Part shown: in pieces, positions 26,990 to 35,700 of the stretch | How positions within the stretch are numbered: position 1 is the stretch's first letter | How the letters are laid out: each line of letters begins with the position of its first letter | NCBI RefSeq assembly: GCF_014647115.1 | Contig: NZ_BMOO01000004.1 | Location: 248,001-312,000 of the forward strand | Direction of reading: 5' to 3' | Length of the DNA stretch: 64,000 nt | DNA from: Halarchaeum rubridurum | GTDB taxonomy: Archaea > Halobacteriota > Halobacteria > Halobacteriales > Halobacteriaceae | Translations under genes and position numbers: made by a program | The notes under the pieces: model-generated | What the model was told of the DNA's origin: nothing | Database searches by the model: none | What the model saw: only the letters and a program-made list of their open reading frames with translations

Positions 26990-27068
26990 TAACTGAGCGC
27001 GCGCGGAGCGCGAACCGCCGAGTCGCATCGATGCCGCGCCGCGGCGTCCCGCGAGGCCGCCGGGTCGG

Positions 27069-28271
27069 TTAGCGGCGGAGTCGCGTGCCGGCGATGCCGC
27101 CGACGACGACGCCGCCGAAGAGCAGCGCGATGCTGCCGAGCGAGATGCCACCGACGCCGCCGCTCAGGAAGGCGTTCTGCCCGGTGGCGTTCGTGACGTC
27201 GCTGTCAGTCGACTCCAAACCGGTCGCTCCGATGGTCTCGGTGGTGCTGCTGGTGTCGCCACCGACCGTGTAGGAGACGTCGAGCGTCGCGCTCGCCGGT
27301 GCGGAGCCGACGGGGACGGTGAGCGTCTCCGAGGCGGAGGCGTTGACGCGCTCGACGGACGCGCTCGGGAGCGAGCCGTCCGGCGAGTCGGCCGTCACGA
27401 GGACGTCCTCGATGGGCGCGTTACCCGCGTTGGCGACGTGGTACTGCAGTAGCGTCGTGTCGTTCTCGCGGACGGTCGTCGCGTCGACGCGCACGTCGTC
27501 TTCGAGCGCGTCGACGGTGGTGGACGTCAGCCCGGTGACGCTCTCGTCCTCGGCGGTGAGCGTCGCCTTCAGGTTGACGTCACCGGCCTCGTCGGGGGTG
27601 ACGGTGAACGTGAACGTCGTCATGTTCTCCGCGGGGATGGTGGGACGCATTCGGGTCTGCGCGTCGATGGTGTCACCGAAGTCGTCGAGGCGGAGGGTGA
27701 CGTCGGAGAGGGTGTCCTCGCCGCCGTTCGAGACCGTCACGGTGACCGTCGATTCGGCACCGGCGACCATCGAGTCGGCGTCGATGTGGACGCGGGGCGC
27801 GGGTTCGGGGTCGCTCGACGACGGCGCGTCGACGTCGATGTAGACCGGGTACGAGACCTTCGAGACGGTCTGCGTGTGGCCGGTCGAGTTCACCGTGATG
27901 CCGCGGACGTGGAGCGTCAGGTGCTTGTCGCCCGCGGAGTCGAAGGACGCCCGTAGCGGGACGTCCAGCGTCTCCGAGCCACCAATCGTCCCGAGGTCGT
28001 CCGCCTCGGCGATGCGTTCACCGTTCGAGTCCGTCAGCGTTACCTCGTTGATGTGGAACCCGTAGTCGCCCGAGTCGGAGTGCCGAATCGTCGGCGTGAT
28101 CGTCACCAGATCGCCCGTCGTCGGGTTGTCGTCGGAGACCGCGACGTCCGAGACCGTCACGTACGTCACGCCGCTCGCCGCGCCGGCACCGGCGAGCAGC
28201 GAGCAACAGAGCAAGAGGGTGACCGTCGTGACGAGTAGCCGACCGAGTCGGGATCGCTTCGTTCGTGGCAT
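27069..28271 (-). CDS. CARDB-like surface protein, membrane anchored (paralogue A)
   Basis: 400 residues: signal peptide (1-32), an N-terminal domain beginning GVTYVTVSDVAVSDDNPTTG, two further CARDB/NEW-type beta-sandwich repeats (VSNGGEDTLSDVTL; HVANAGNAPIEDVL), and a C-terminal helix (SLGSIALLFGGVVVGGIAG) with TRLRR tail. It is a tandem paralogue of the protein at 28456-29646, very similar over the whole length. Its promoter is leaderless (TTATAT 27 bases before the ATG), and a perfect palindrome of the DtxR/IdeR metal-repressor type lies between TATA and ATG, so expression is probably metal-controlled. Function unknown; adhesion or metal-related surface scaffolding are both possible. Confidence 0.8.
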   Translation of the reverse strand: MPRTKRSRLGRLLVTTVTLLLCCSLLAGAGAASGVTYVTVSDVAVSDDNPTTGDLVTITPTIRHSDSGDYGFHINEVTLTDSNGERIAEADDLGTIGGSETLDVPLRASFDSAGDKHLTLHVRGITVNSTGHTQTVSKVSYPVYIDVDAPSSSDPEPAPRVHIDADSMVAGAESTVTVTVSNGGEDTLSDVTLRLDDFGDTIDAQTRMRPTIPAENMTTFTFTVTPDEAGDVNLKATLTAEDESVTGLTSTTVDALEDDVRVDATTVRENDTTLLQYHVANAGNAPIEDVLVTADSPDGSLPSASVERVNASASETLTVPVGSAPASATLDVSYTVGGDTSSTTETIGATGLESTDSDVTNATGQNAFLSGGVGGISLGSIALLFGGVVVGGIAGTRLRR

Positions 28272-28275
28272 ACAG

Positions 28276-28293
28276 TTTTAGGCTAGCCTAAAA
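28276..28293 (-). promoter_or_regulatory. DtxR/IdeR-type palindromic operator
   Basis: TTTTAGGCT-AGCCTAAAA, an unbroken 18-base palindrome ending four bases from the ATG at 28271 and lying between the TATA element (28296-28302) and the start codon. TTAGGCTAGCCTAA matches the core of iron/manganese repressor boxes of the DtxR family. Binding here would block the transcription start. Confidence 0.7.
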
Positions 28294-28308
28294 AGATATA
28301 AGCGCTTT

Positions 28309-28327
28309 GTTTTAGGTCGGCCAAAAC
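28309..28327 (-). promoter_or_regulatory. Second, imperfect metal-repressor-like site
   Basis: GTTTTAGGTCGGCCAAAAC: inverted half-sites GTTTTAGG and GCCAAAAC with one mismatch, upstream of the TATA element and centred about 33 bases from the centre of the perfect operator (roughly three helical turns, same face of the DNA). Confidence 0.45.
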
Positions 28328-28455
28328 AGCGGGTGGATAGACCTGTGGCTGGTCGGACCAAAAACGACACGGAACCGTTCGACCGGACGACCGACGAGCG
28401 GCGAAAAGGAGCGCGAAATCGACGTCCGGGGTCGCTCGGAAACGGGTTCGAGACG

Positions 28456-29646
28456 TTACTTGCGGAGGCGCGTGCCCGCGACGCCGCCGACGACGACGCC
28501 ACCGAAGAGCAGCGCGATGGCACCGAGCGAGACGCCGCCCATGCCGCCACCGAGGAAGGCCTCCTGCCCGGTGGAGCCGCTCGCGCTCAGCGTGTTCGTC
28601 TGCAGGCTCTCGCCGCTCACCGTGGTGGTGGCGCTGCTGGACTCGCCGGCGACCGTGTAGGAGACGTCAATCGTCGCCTCGGACGGCACGTTGCCGATGG
28701 GGACGGCGACCGTCTCGGAGGACGAGGCCGCGACGCGCTCGACGGACGCGCTCGGCAGCGAGACGTCCGGCGAGTCGGCCGTCACGAGGACGTCCTCGAT
28801 GGGTGCGTTACCCGCGTTGGCGACGTGGTACTGCAGCAGCGTCGTGTTGTCGTTCTCGACGACCGTCGCGTCGATGCGCACGTCGTCATCGACCGCCGAA
28901 ACCGGGACGGAGGACGTCGTGGACGTGCTCACGTCGGAGGAGGAGAGGGAGGCCGTGAGGTCCGCGCTCCCGGTCTCGCTCGGGGTGACGCTGAACGTGA
29001 ACGTCTGCATGCTCTCCGCGGAGATGGTGGGCTGCATCTGGGTCTTCGTGGCGATACCGTCACCCGAAAGCTGCAGCGTGACGTCGGAGAGGCTGTCCTC
29101 GCCGCCGTTCGAAACCGTCACGTCGACCGTGGAGTCGTCACCGGCGACCATCGGTGCGGCGTCGATGTGGACGCGCGGTTCGGGTTCGTCCGCAGCCGGG
29201 CCGTCGACGTCGATGTAGACCGGGTACGTGACCTCGGAGGCCAGTTGGTAGTCACCGCTGTTGTTCACGGTGACGCCGCGAACGTGAAGCGTCAGATGCT
29301 TGTCGCCCGCGGAGTCGAAGGACACCCGCAGCGGGACGTCCAGCGTCTCAGAGCCACCGATCGTCCCGAGGTCGTTGGCTTCCGCGATGCGCTCACCGTT
29401 CGAGTTCGTCAGCGTTACCTCGTTGATCTGGAAGCCGGCATCGCCAGCGCTGGAGTGTCGAATCGTCGGCGTGATCGTCACCAGGTCGCCCGTCGTCGGG
29501 TTGTCGTCGGAGACCGCGACATCCGAGACCGTCACGTACGTCACGCCGCTCGCCGCGCCGACACCGGCGAACATCGAACAAGCAACGGTCAATGCGAGGA
29601 CGGCAGCCATGAGGCCGCCGAATTGGGATCGCGTGATTAGTGGCAT
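28456..29646 (-). CDS. CARDB-like surface protein, membrane anchored (paralogue B)
   Basis: 396 residues with the same plan as paralogue A: signal peptide (1-31), the domain beginning GVTYVTVSDVAVSDDNPTTG, two CARDB-like repeats, and a C-terminal helix (SLGAIALLFGGVVVGGVAG) with TRLRK tail. The two genes are a tandem duplication with a 184-base spacer. The upstream region differs: in place of the DtxR-like palindrome there are three tandem hexamers TCATTA/TCATTA/TCATTG between the TATA element and the ATG, resembling a Fur-type box. The paralogues may therefore answer to different metals or regulators. Function unknown. Confidence 0.8.
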   Translation of the reverse strand: MPLITRSQFGGLMAAVLALTVACSMFAGVGAASGVTYVTVSDVAVSDDNPTTGDLVTITPTIRHSSAGDAGFQINEVTLTNSNGERIAEANDLGTIGGSETLDVPLRVSFDSAGDKHLTLHVRGVTVNNSGDYQLASEVTYPVYIDVDGPAADEPEPRVHIDAAPMVAGDDSTVDVTVSNGGEDSLSDVTLQLSGDGIATKTQMQPTISAESMQTFTFSVTPSETGSADLTASLSSSDVSTSTTSSVPVSAVDDDVRIDATVVENDNTTLLQYHVANAGNAPIEDVLVTADSPDVSLPSASVERVAASSSETVAVPIGNVPSEATIDVSYTVAGESSSATTTVSGESLQTNTLSASGSTGQEAFLGGGMGGVSLGAIALLFGGVVVGGVAGTRLRK

Positions 29647-29648
29647 AC

Positions 29649-29668
29649 AATCATTATCATTATCATTG
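29649..29668 (-). promoter_or_regulatory. Tandem hexamer box resembling a Fur-type site
   Basis: Read on the minus strand the element is CAATGATAATGATAATGATT, i.e. three head-to-tail GATAAT-like hexamers, starting three bases from the ATG. The Fur box of bacteria is commonly described as three or more such hexamers. A TATA-like CCTATTAC (29672-29679) lies just upstream, so the box overlaps the predicted transcription start. Confidence 0.55.
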
Positions 29669-29760
29669 TCCGTAATAGGTCCTCCGGTAGAGGTAAACTT
29701 GCCGCAACGTGCGCTCCGTTTACTACGGAGCCAGTCAGCGCTCGGCGTCGTGAGCGGCGG

Positions 29761-29937
29761 TCAGCGGAGGATAGCGGCGTAGGTCGCAGCGAAGACGATG
29801 ACCGTCGCCGCCGCGACGGTCCCGAGCGAGAACGAGACGTAGTCGAGGAGCGACGCACCGTAGACGGCTATCGCGGCGTAGATCGCCGACAGCACGGCCG
29901 CGAGCGGATACACGACACGAGGGTCCCCATCGACCAT
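29761..29937 (-). CDS. Small membrane protein, 58 residues
   Basis: ATG at 29937 to TGA at 29761. The product starts MVDGDPRVVYPLAAVLSAIY and has two hydrophobic helices separated by a short polar loop (GASLLDYVSF), ending TYAAILR. It fills the gap between the CARDB-like gene B and the divergent gene at 29992, with GC-rich third codon positions as in its neighbours. Small two-helix proteins of this kind are common in haloarchaea; I do not recognise the family. Confidence 0.6.
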   Translation of the reverse strand: MVDGDPRVVYPLAAVLSAIYAAIAVYGASLLDYVSFSLGTVAAATVIVFAATYAAILR

Positions 29938-29991
29938 ACGCGTATCTGCGCGCCGGCCGGTATCAAACCCCCGGACGCGCCCTCAAGTACG

Positions 29992-30462
29992 ATGGCGGCC
30001 CCACGGGGTCGTGTGACCCTCGAACCCATCCACCTCGCCGACGACCGCGGTGTCGCCGGCCTCCCGGTCCGCCTCGTCGTCGCGTTCGTCGTCGGCACCG
30101 CCGTCCTCGGCGTGATGCTCAACATGGTCAGCGGCGTCGGCGCGCTCACGACGACGGAACTCGACGCCCACCCGACGCCGGACGTCGTCCATCCCGGGAA
30201 CGGAACCATCACCGTCGCGGCGGTCGACCCGGACGGCCACGCCCTCCCGGACGTCACGGTCGTTCTGAGCGCCGACACGGCCGGGCTCGCCGGCGGGCGG
30301 CCGGTCGTCGCGCGCACGAACGCGAGTGGCGTGGCGACCCTGCACGCGACGCCGACGCTCCCGCCGACGGCCGACCAAGGAACGCTGACGCTCACGGTCA
30401 AACCCCCGAGCGGGAAGTACGCCGACCGGCGCGCGAACACGGACGTCCTCGTCGTCCGCTAG
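29992..30462 (+). CDS. Membrane-anchored protein with carboxypeptidase-regulatory-like (Ig) domain; pilin-like N-terminus
   Basis: 156 residues. A short charged N-terminus (LADDRGVAGLPVRLVV) leads into one hydrophobic segment (about 26-46, VAFVVGTAVLGVMLNMV), and then a beta-sandwich domain with the ITVAAVDPDGHALPDVTVVL and TNASGVATLHATPT pattern typical of carboxypeptidase-regulatory/Big-like domains. The charged stretch with GLP before a hydrophobic helix resembles type IV pilin-like signals, but the cleavage motif is not canonical. Its 3' end overlaps the convergent methyltransferase-like gene by four bases. Function unknown. Confidence 0.7.
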   Translation: MAAPRGRVTLEPIHLADDRGVAGLPVRLVVAFVVGTAVLGVMLNMVSGVGALTTTELDAHPTPDVVHPGNGTITVAAVDPDGHALPDVTVVLSADTAGLAGGRPVVARTNASGVATLHATPTLPPTADQGTLTLTVKPPSGKYADRRANTDVLVVR

Positions 30463-31190
30463 TCCCAGTCGATCCAGTCGAGTTCCCATCCGCGGCGGCG
30501 TTCGGCGTGTTTCCGGGCGTGCTCCCGGTCCTCCCGGGCGGTCCGGTTTCGAGCCGGGACGCCGCCCTGTTCGCCCTCGACGAGCAGCGGGGCGAAGGCG
30601 ACCGGCTCACCCTCGCGGACCTCGTCGCCAGCGTCGAGGGTGGCGAGACGCTGTTCGCCCGCGCCGAGCGGCATCACGAGCCGGCCGTCCGAGGCGAGTT
30701 GCTCGCGGAGCGCCGCGGGGACGTCGAGCGCCGCGGCCTCGACGAGGATGCGGTCGAACGGCGCGTACGCCGGGAGGCCGCGGGCCCCGTCGCGGCGGTC
30801 GACGAGCACGCCCGGGTAGCCCGCGCGCCGGAGGTTGTCGCGGGCCGCCCACACGACGCGGCGCGCGATGTCGATGGCGTGGACGTGCTCCGCGCCGACG
30901 ATCTCCGCGAGCACCGCCGCGGTGTAACCGACGCCGGCGCCGACTATCAGAACGTCGTCGCCGGGGTCGGGCGCGAGCGCCTGCACGAGCGCCCCGGCGG
31001 TGCTGGGCGCGAGGACGCGCGTCCCGTACGCTTCGAACGACCGGTCGTTGTACGCGCGGTGGTCCGCGTCGACGAACTCGTGGCGAGGGACGGCGCGCAT
31101 CGCCGTCCCCACGGGGTCGGGGTCGACGACGCCCCGGAGTTCGTGTTCGAGGCTATCGACCATCCCGTCCCGCGCGACCGCGTACTCCAT
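30459..31190 (-). CDS. Divergent isoaspartyl-methyltransferase-like protein
   Basis: 243 residues from the ATG at 31190; upstream extension in the same frame is antisense-like and was not used. It has the SAM-binding Rossmann core (VLIVGAGVGYTAAVLAE) and the family lead-in AVPRHEFV, so it belongs to the protein-L-isoaspartate O-methyltransferase superfamily. The catalytic segment QTxSAPH of true enzymes is replaced by TRVLAPS, losing the active-site Ser. The C-terminus is extended by a very basic, charged tail (RTAREDREHARKHAERRR). It is 82 bases downstream of the canonical enzyme gene. Probably a paralogue with a different substrate. Confidence 0.8.
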   Translation of the reverse strand: MEYAVARDGMVDSLEHELRGVVDPDPVGTAMRAVPRHEFVDADHRAYNDRSFEAYGTRVLAPSTAGALVQALAPDPGDDVLIVGAGVGYTAAVLAEIVGAEHVHAIDIARRVVWAARDNLRRAGYPGVLVDRRDGARGLPAYAPFDRILVEAAALDVPAALREQLASDGRLVMPLGAGEQRLATLDAGDEVREGEPVAFAPLLVEGEQGGVPARNRTAREDREHARKHAERRRGWELDWIDWD

Positions 31191-31272
31191 GCCCCCCCGA
31201 TCGGTGCCGAGGCTCTTGAACGGTCCGACGCGTGCGCGCGTGTCCGCGGCCACCGCGTGCCAACGCGACCGA

Positions 31273-31893
31273 CTACTGCATCCGCACGAACCGGACGCGT
31301 TCGAGGTGTTCGCGCTCCGTCCCGTCCTCGCCGACGTCGACGCGGACGAGCTGTTGGGCGAGGTCGCCGACGGGTGCGAGGACGCGGCCGCCGGCGCGCG
31401 TCTGCCCGACGAGCGCCTCGGGCACGTCGGGCGCGGCACACGTGAGGTAGACGGCGTCGTAGGGCGCGTTCGCCGACCACCCCTCGCGGCCGTCGCCCTG
31501 CCGGACGTGCACGTCGCCGTAGCCAGCGGTGGCGAGGTTCTCGCGGGCGTCCGCGGCGAGGTCGGCGACGTACTCGGCGCTGTAGACGTTCGCGCTCCCG
31601 ACGAGTTCGGCGGTGACGGCGGCGTGGTAGCCACAGCCCGTCCCGATTTCGAGGACGGTCTCGCCCGGTTCAAGGGCGAGGTGGTCGGCCATCGCGGCGA
31701 CCATGTGCGGGGCGCTGACCGTCTGGTCGTGGCCGATGGGGAGCGGGCGGTCGGCGTACGCGTCGTCGCGGCGTGCCTCGGGGACGAACGCGTGTCGCGG
31801 AACCGCGCGAATCGCCTCGATAACGCGTCTCTCGAAGTCGTACTGCCTGGCGAGTCCGTCGGCGAGTCTATCGCGGGCCTCCTCGTACGCCAT
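31273..31893 (-). CDS. pcm: Protein-L-isoaspartate O-methyltransferase
   Basis: 206 residues; uses S-adenosylmethionine to methylate isoaspartyl residues in aged proteins and start their repair. Canonical motifs are present: AVPRHAFVP, active-site segment HDQTVSAPHMVAAM, SAM-binding ETVLEIGTGCGYHAA, and VYLTCAAPDVPEALV. Length is typical. It is followed by the divergent paralogue on the same strand, probably cotranscribed. Confidence 0.93.
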   Translation of the reverse strand: MAYEEARDRLADGLARQYDFERRVIEAIRAVPRHAFVPEARRDDAYADRPLPIGHDQTVSAPHMVAAMADHLALEPGETVLEIGTGCGYHAAVTAELVGSANVYSAEYVADLAADARENLATAGYGDVHVRQGDGREGWSANAPYDAVYLTCAAPDVPEALVGQTRAGGRVLAPVGDLAQQLVRVDVGEDGTEREHLERVRFVRMQ

Positions 31894-31971
31894 AGTGGTG
31901 TGCGTTCGCGGTACGCGTGAAAAAGTGGGGGCCGCTCGCGAGCGTAGGGGGACCGCTCGTGGTGTCCGGAC

Positions 31972-32628
31972 CTACCAGGCGGACCAGGCCTTCGAGGACT
32001 TGTCGACGCCGTAGACGCGCTTGACGTCCTTGGCGAGGACGGTGTCGCCCTCGTGGCCGAGTTTCTGGAAGTCGTAGCGTTCGATGGCGTCCTCGCGGAC
32101 GTGGATGCCCTCGACTTCGAACTCCTCCTCGCCGAACTCGTAGGTCTCGCCGATGGTGAACTCCTCGTCGCCGGGGAGCTGGAGGTCGAGGCTCCGGGTG
32201 CCGTCGCCCTCGCCGTCGCGCGGGTGGACGGTGACGGGGACGGAGACGTTGTCGACGGCGCGGGTCCAGAAGGTCTCGACCTCGCCGGCGGTGGTGCGCG
32301 TGACGCGCTCCTCGGGGCCGACCTCGATGTCGGTGACCCGGACCTGCATGATGACCTCGTCGGTCTCGAGGATGAACTCCTCGCCGGACTCGACGCTCTC
32401 GTCGGCGGGCATCTCGACGGACGCCGTGAAGGATTCGCCCTCCTGGGAGACGACGACGGTCGGTTCGACGGTGTCCTCGCTTTCGAGGGGGGCCTTGTGG
32501 GTGTGGCCGCATTCGGTGCAGCGGACCGTCGCGGTCCCCCCGCCGGTGGTGAGGACCTCGTGGACCGTCTCCTGGTCGGGAGAACAGGAGGGGCACGCGA
32601 CGGGCGCGCGCTCGGCGTGTTCGCTCAT
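31972..32628 (-). CDS. HVO_0476-type zinc finger protein
   Basis: 218 residues from the ATG at 32628. The longer frame upstream is basic and unlike the rest, and a TATA-like TTTTTAC lies about 28 bases before this ATG. The N-terminus carries a rubredoxin-like zinc knuckle pair (CPSC ... CTEC, residues about 13-45). The remainder is an acidic beta-rich domain with repeated (E/D)xVIMQVRVTDIE and EFTIGETYEFGEEEFEVEG segments. The family is widespread in haloarchaea and not characterised biochemically. It is divergently oriented to the 1019-residue surface protein. Confidence 0.8.
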   Translation of the reverse strand: MSEHAERAPVACPSCSPDQETVHEVLTTGGGTATVRCTECGHTHKAPLESEDTVEPTVVVSQEGESFTASVEMPADESVESGEEFILETDEVIMQVRVTDIEVGPEERVTRTTAGEVETFWTRAVDNVSVPVTVHPRDGEGDGTRSLDLQLPGDEEFTIGETYEFGEEEFEVEGIHVREDAIERYDFQKLGHEGDTVLAKDVKRVYGVDKSSKAWSAW

Positions 32629-32768
32629 AGGCGCTCTAAGCGGTCCGAGGCGTAAAAACCCGCGGAGAGGGGTATCGGCGTGTGGTGGTGTGACTGTGTC
32701 GTACAGTCTTGTCGCGCATAAAATATTGGCGAACAAGTATATCCGTGGTGAGAGCATTGTAAAAGGGA
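32629..32768. promoter_or_regulatory. Divergent promoter region
   Basis: Minus strand: TTTTTAC (32653-32660) at leaderless spacing from the zinc-finger gene. Plus strand: GTATAT (32737-32742) centred about 29 bases before the ATG of the surface protein. An additional AT-rich element ATAAAATATT lies at 32719-32728 between them. Confidence 0.5.
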
Positions 32769-35700
32769 ATGCGCCGAGCTACATCGTCGGGGTCGTGGGC
32801 GACAGCGGTGGCGATGGTCGTGTTGCTCGTCGGCTCGCTCGCGGCCGTGGGTGTGGGTGGTGTCGCTGCCGCGAGCGGGAGCGGCGACGCGACGGGGGCG
32901 ATACAGTTCGGATACGTGAGCGCGAGCGACGGCCACGTCACCCTCGTCACCGCGGACGGGTCACGAATCGACACCGGCGTCTCGGCCGCGGTCGTCGGGA
33001 AGGGCGGTGACCTCGACGGCGACGGATACGTCGAGATACCGTACGTCACCGGCCAGCAGACGCTCGGCGTCGTCGACCGGACCGGCGAGCGCGTCCAGTT
33101 GGCCGACGCCGCGGAGGAGACGAAGACGACGATGGCCGTCGGCGACCTCGACGGCGACGGGACACCCGCGCTCTACTACGCGCGGGACTCCTCAACGGCC
33201 GGGAGCGAACTCCGCCGGGCGTACGACAACGGAACGACGGAGGTCGTCGTCTCGAAGGACACGACCGCGAACGCCGCGCTCGGCGTCGCGGACGTCACCG
33301 GCGACGGCGTCCCGGAGGTGGTCTTCGTCGGCTCCTCGGGCGGACTGCGCTACTACAACGAGACGGCGAGTGACGTCGTCACGTTCTACACGAGCGGCAT
33401 CGGCTCGAACGGCGGGCTCGGCGTCGGCGCGCCCCGCGACTTCGACGGGGACGGCGTCGCGCGCGTTCCCATCGTCGACGGGAGCAACAACGCGGTGCTC
33501 GTCGAACCCGTCGGGACCGACGCGAACGTGACGACCGTCGTCTCCGGCGGCGTCGACAAGAACCCGGTCGCGGGCGTCGACTGGACGAGCGACGACGGCA
33601 TCGAGTACCTCTACGTCGACGGGGACGCCGTGAAGTGGGCGACGCTCGACGGGACGGGCGGCACCGTGACGGACGCGAACGGGAACGCCATCTCGACGAC
33701 GAGCAACGCCGGCGTGGCGTGGATGGAGACGCCGCTCGACGTCTCGAACGTCACGCTGACGAGCACGAACGAGTCGGGGCCGCTCGCGTTCTCCTTCGAG
33801 GCGAGCGAGGAGCTCCGGTCCGTCGACGCGACCGTCACGGGGCCGAACGGGAGCGAGCGCGCGTTCACCCTCGACGACTTCGACGCGAACGCGAGCGGCG
33901 GAACGTGGACGTACGACGCGACGTACGCACCCGAGGCGGACGGGAACTACACCGCGACGGTGTCGTCCGCGACGGCGACCGACGGCGGCACGTGGACGGC
34001 GGGCGAGAGCGACGACGCGACCATCACCGAACCGTTCGACGTGCGCGACCTGAACGCCACGGCCGAACCCGACCAGCGTCTCGCCATCAGCTTCGACGCC
34101 ACGGAAACGCTCGGGAGCGTCGCGGTGGACGTCTCCGGTCCGTCGAACGCCACGCTCGACCGCTCGAACTTCTCGACGGACGACGGCGCTGCACCCTACA
34201 CGTACACGGGTGGGTACGACGCCGAGACCGGCGGGAACTACACCGTCACGCTGACGCAGGCCACCTCGACGGACGGACGGGTCGACGACGACTCGCTCGA
34301 CGCGAACGCCACGCTGCCGACCTTCGAGGTGTTCAACGCCACTCTGAACGCGACCGGCGACGGCGGCCTCCGCGCGGCGTTCGACGCGACGCAACCCGTC
34401 TCGTCGGCCTCGCTTACCCTCGACGGCCCGACGACGAACGCGACGCTCGACTTCGCGGACTTCACGCGCGTCGGCGACGACCCGGCGCGCTACGCGGCGA
34501 CGGTGAACGAGAGCCGGGACGGGAACTACACGTTCACCGTCTCGGCCGCGACCTCGGAGGGCAGTATCGGGTGGCGCGGCGACGCGTCCGCGAACGCCAC
34601 CGTCGACGCGCGTCGGCCGCTAGTCGTCAACGCCACGCTCGCCGACGCGACGGACGCGAACGGCGTGGTGAACGCGACGGGTCGCGTGCGCGTGACGGCG
34701 AACGTCTCGGGCGACGTCGCGGGCGTCCGGGCCGACCTCGGGGCGTTCGACGCCGGCACGGTCGCGCTCGATTCGGTCGGTGACGACACGTACCGCGCGA
34801 CGGCCGAGGTCGGGAACGCCACCGCGGTGGCGGACGGGAACGCGAACGCGACGGTGCACGCTCGCGACGGCCAGGGGAACACGGCGTCGACGCGGACGAA
34901 CGACGTGACGGTCGACACGACGCCGCCGACGGTGGCGCTCGGGTCGGCGCGGAACGTCACCGTGAACACGACGGTCTCGTTCGCCCCGGAGACGGCGAGC
35001 GACGCGGAGACGCGAATCGTCGCGTACGCGTGGACGTTCGGTGACGGCGCGAACGCGAGCGGCGCGTCGGTCTCGCACCGTTACGACGAAACGGGGAACG
35101 AGACGGTCGTGCTCGCGGCGACGGACGCCGCCGGCAACGTCGGCACGGCGTCACTGGCCGTTACGGTGAGCGAGAACGAGACGAGTACGACGAACGAGAC
35201 GAATACGACGAACGAGACGAGTACGACGAACGAGACGACCACCACTACCACTAACGAGACGACCACCACCACCGACGAGACGACCACCACCACCGACGAG
35301 ACGACCACCACCACCGACGAGACGACCACCACCACCGACGAGACGACCACCACCACCGACGAGACGACCACCACCACGGCTGAGGCGACCACCACCGACG
35401 GCGGGGGTGGGGGCGGCGGTGGAGGCGATGGTGGCTACGTCGACGACGACGATGGCGGCTACGTGCCCGACTACATCACGGAGGCGGAGTCGAGCGCGGA
35501 CGACGACGGGACGACTGCGCGGTCCTCCGACCCGGTCACGACGGACACGACGAGCACGTCGTCGAGGACGAGTACGACGAGCGAGCGGACCGACACGACG
35601 ACTACCGAGACGAGTACGGCGGCCGAACCGGTCACCGGGACGTCCGGGCGAGCCGACACCGGTGGGTCGAGCGGGGACGCCGGGACGTCCACGCAGGACA

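Noticed and set aside
35240-35400. Tandem repeats as a CRISPR array
   Set aside because: The repeats are contiguous, in frame, have no unique spacers and encode a Thr/Glu stalk.
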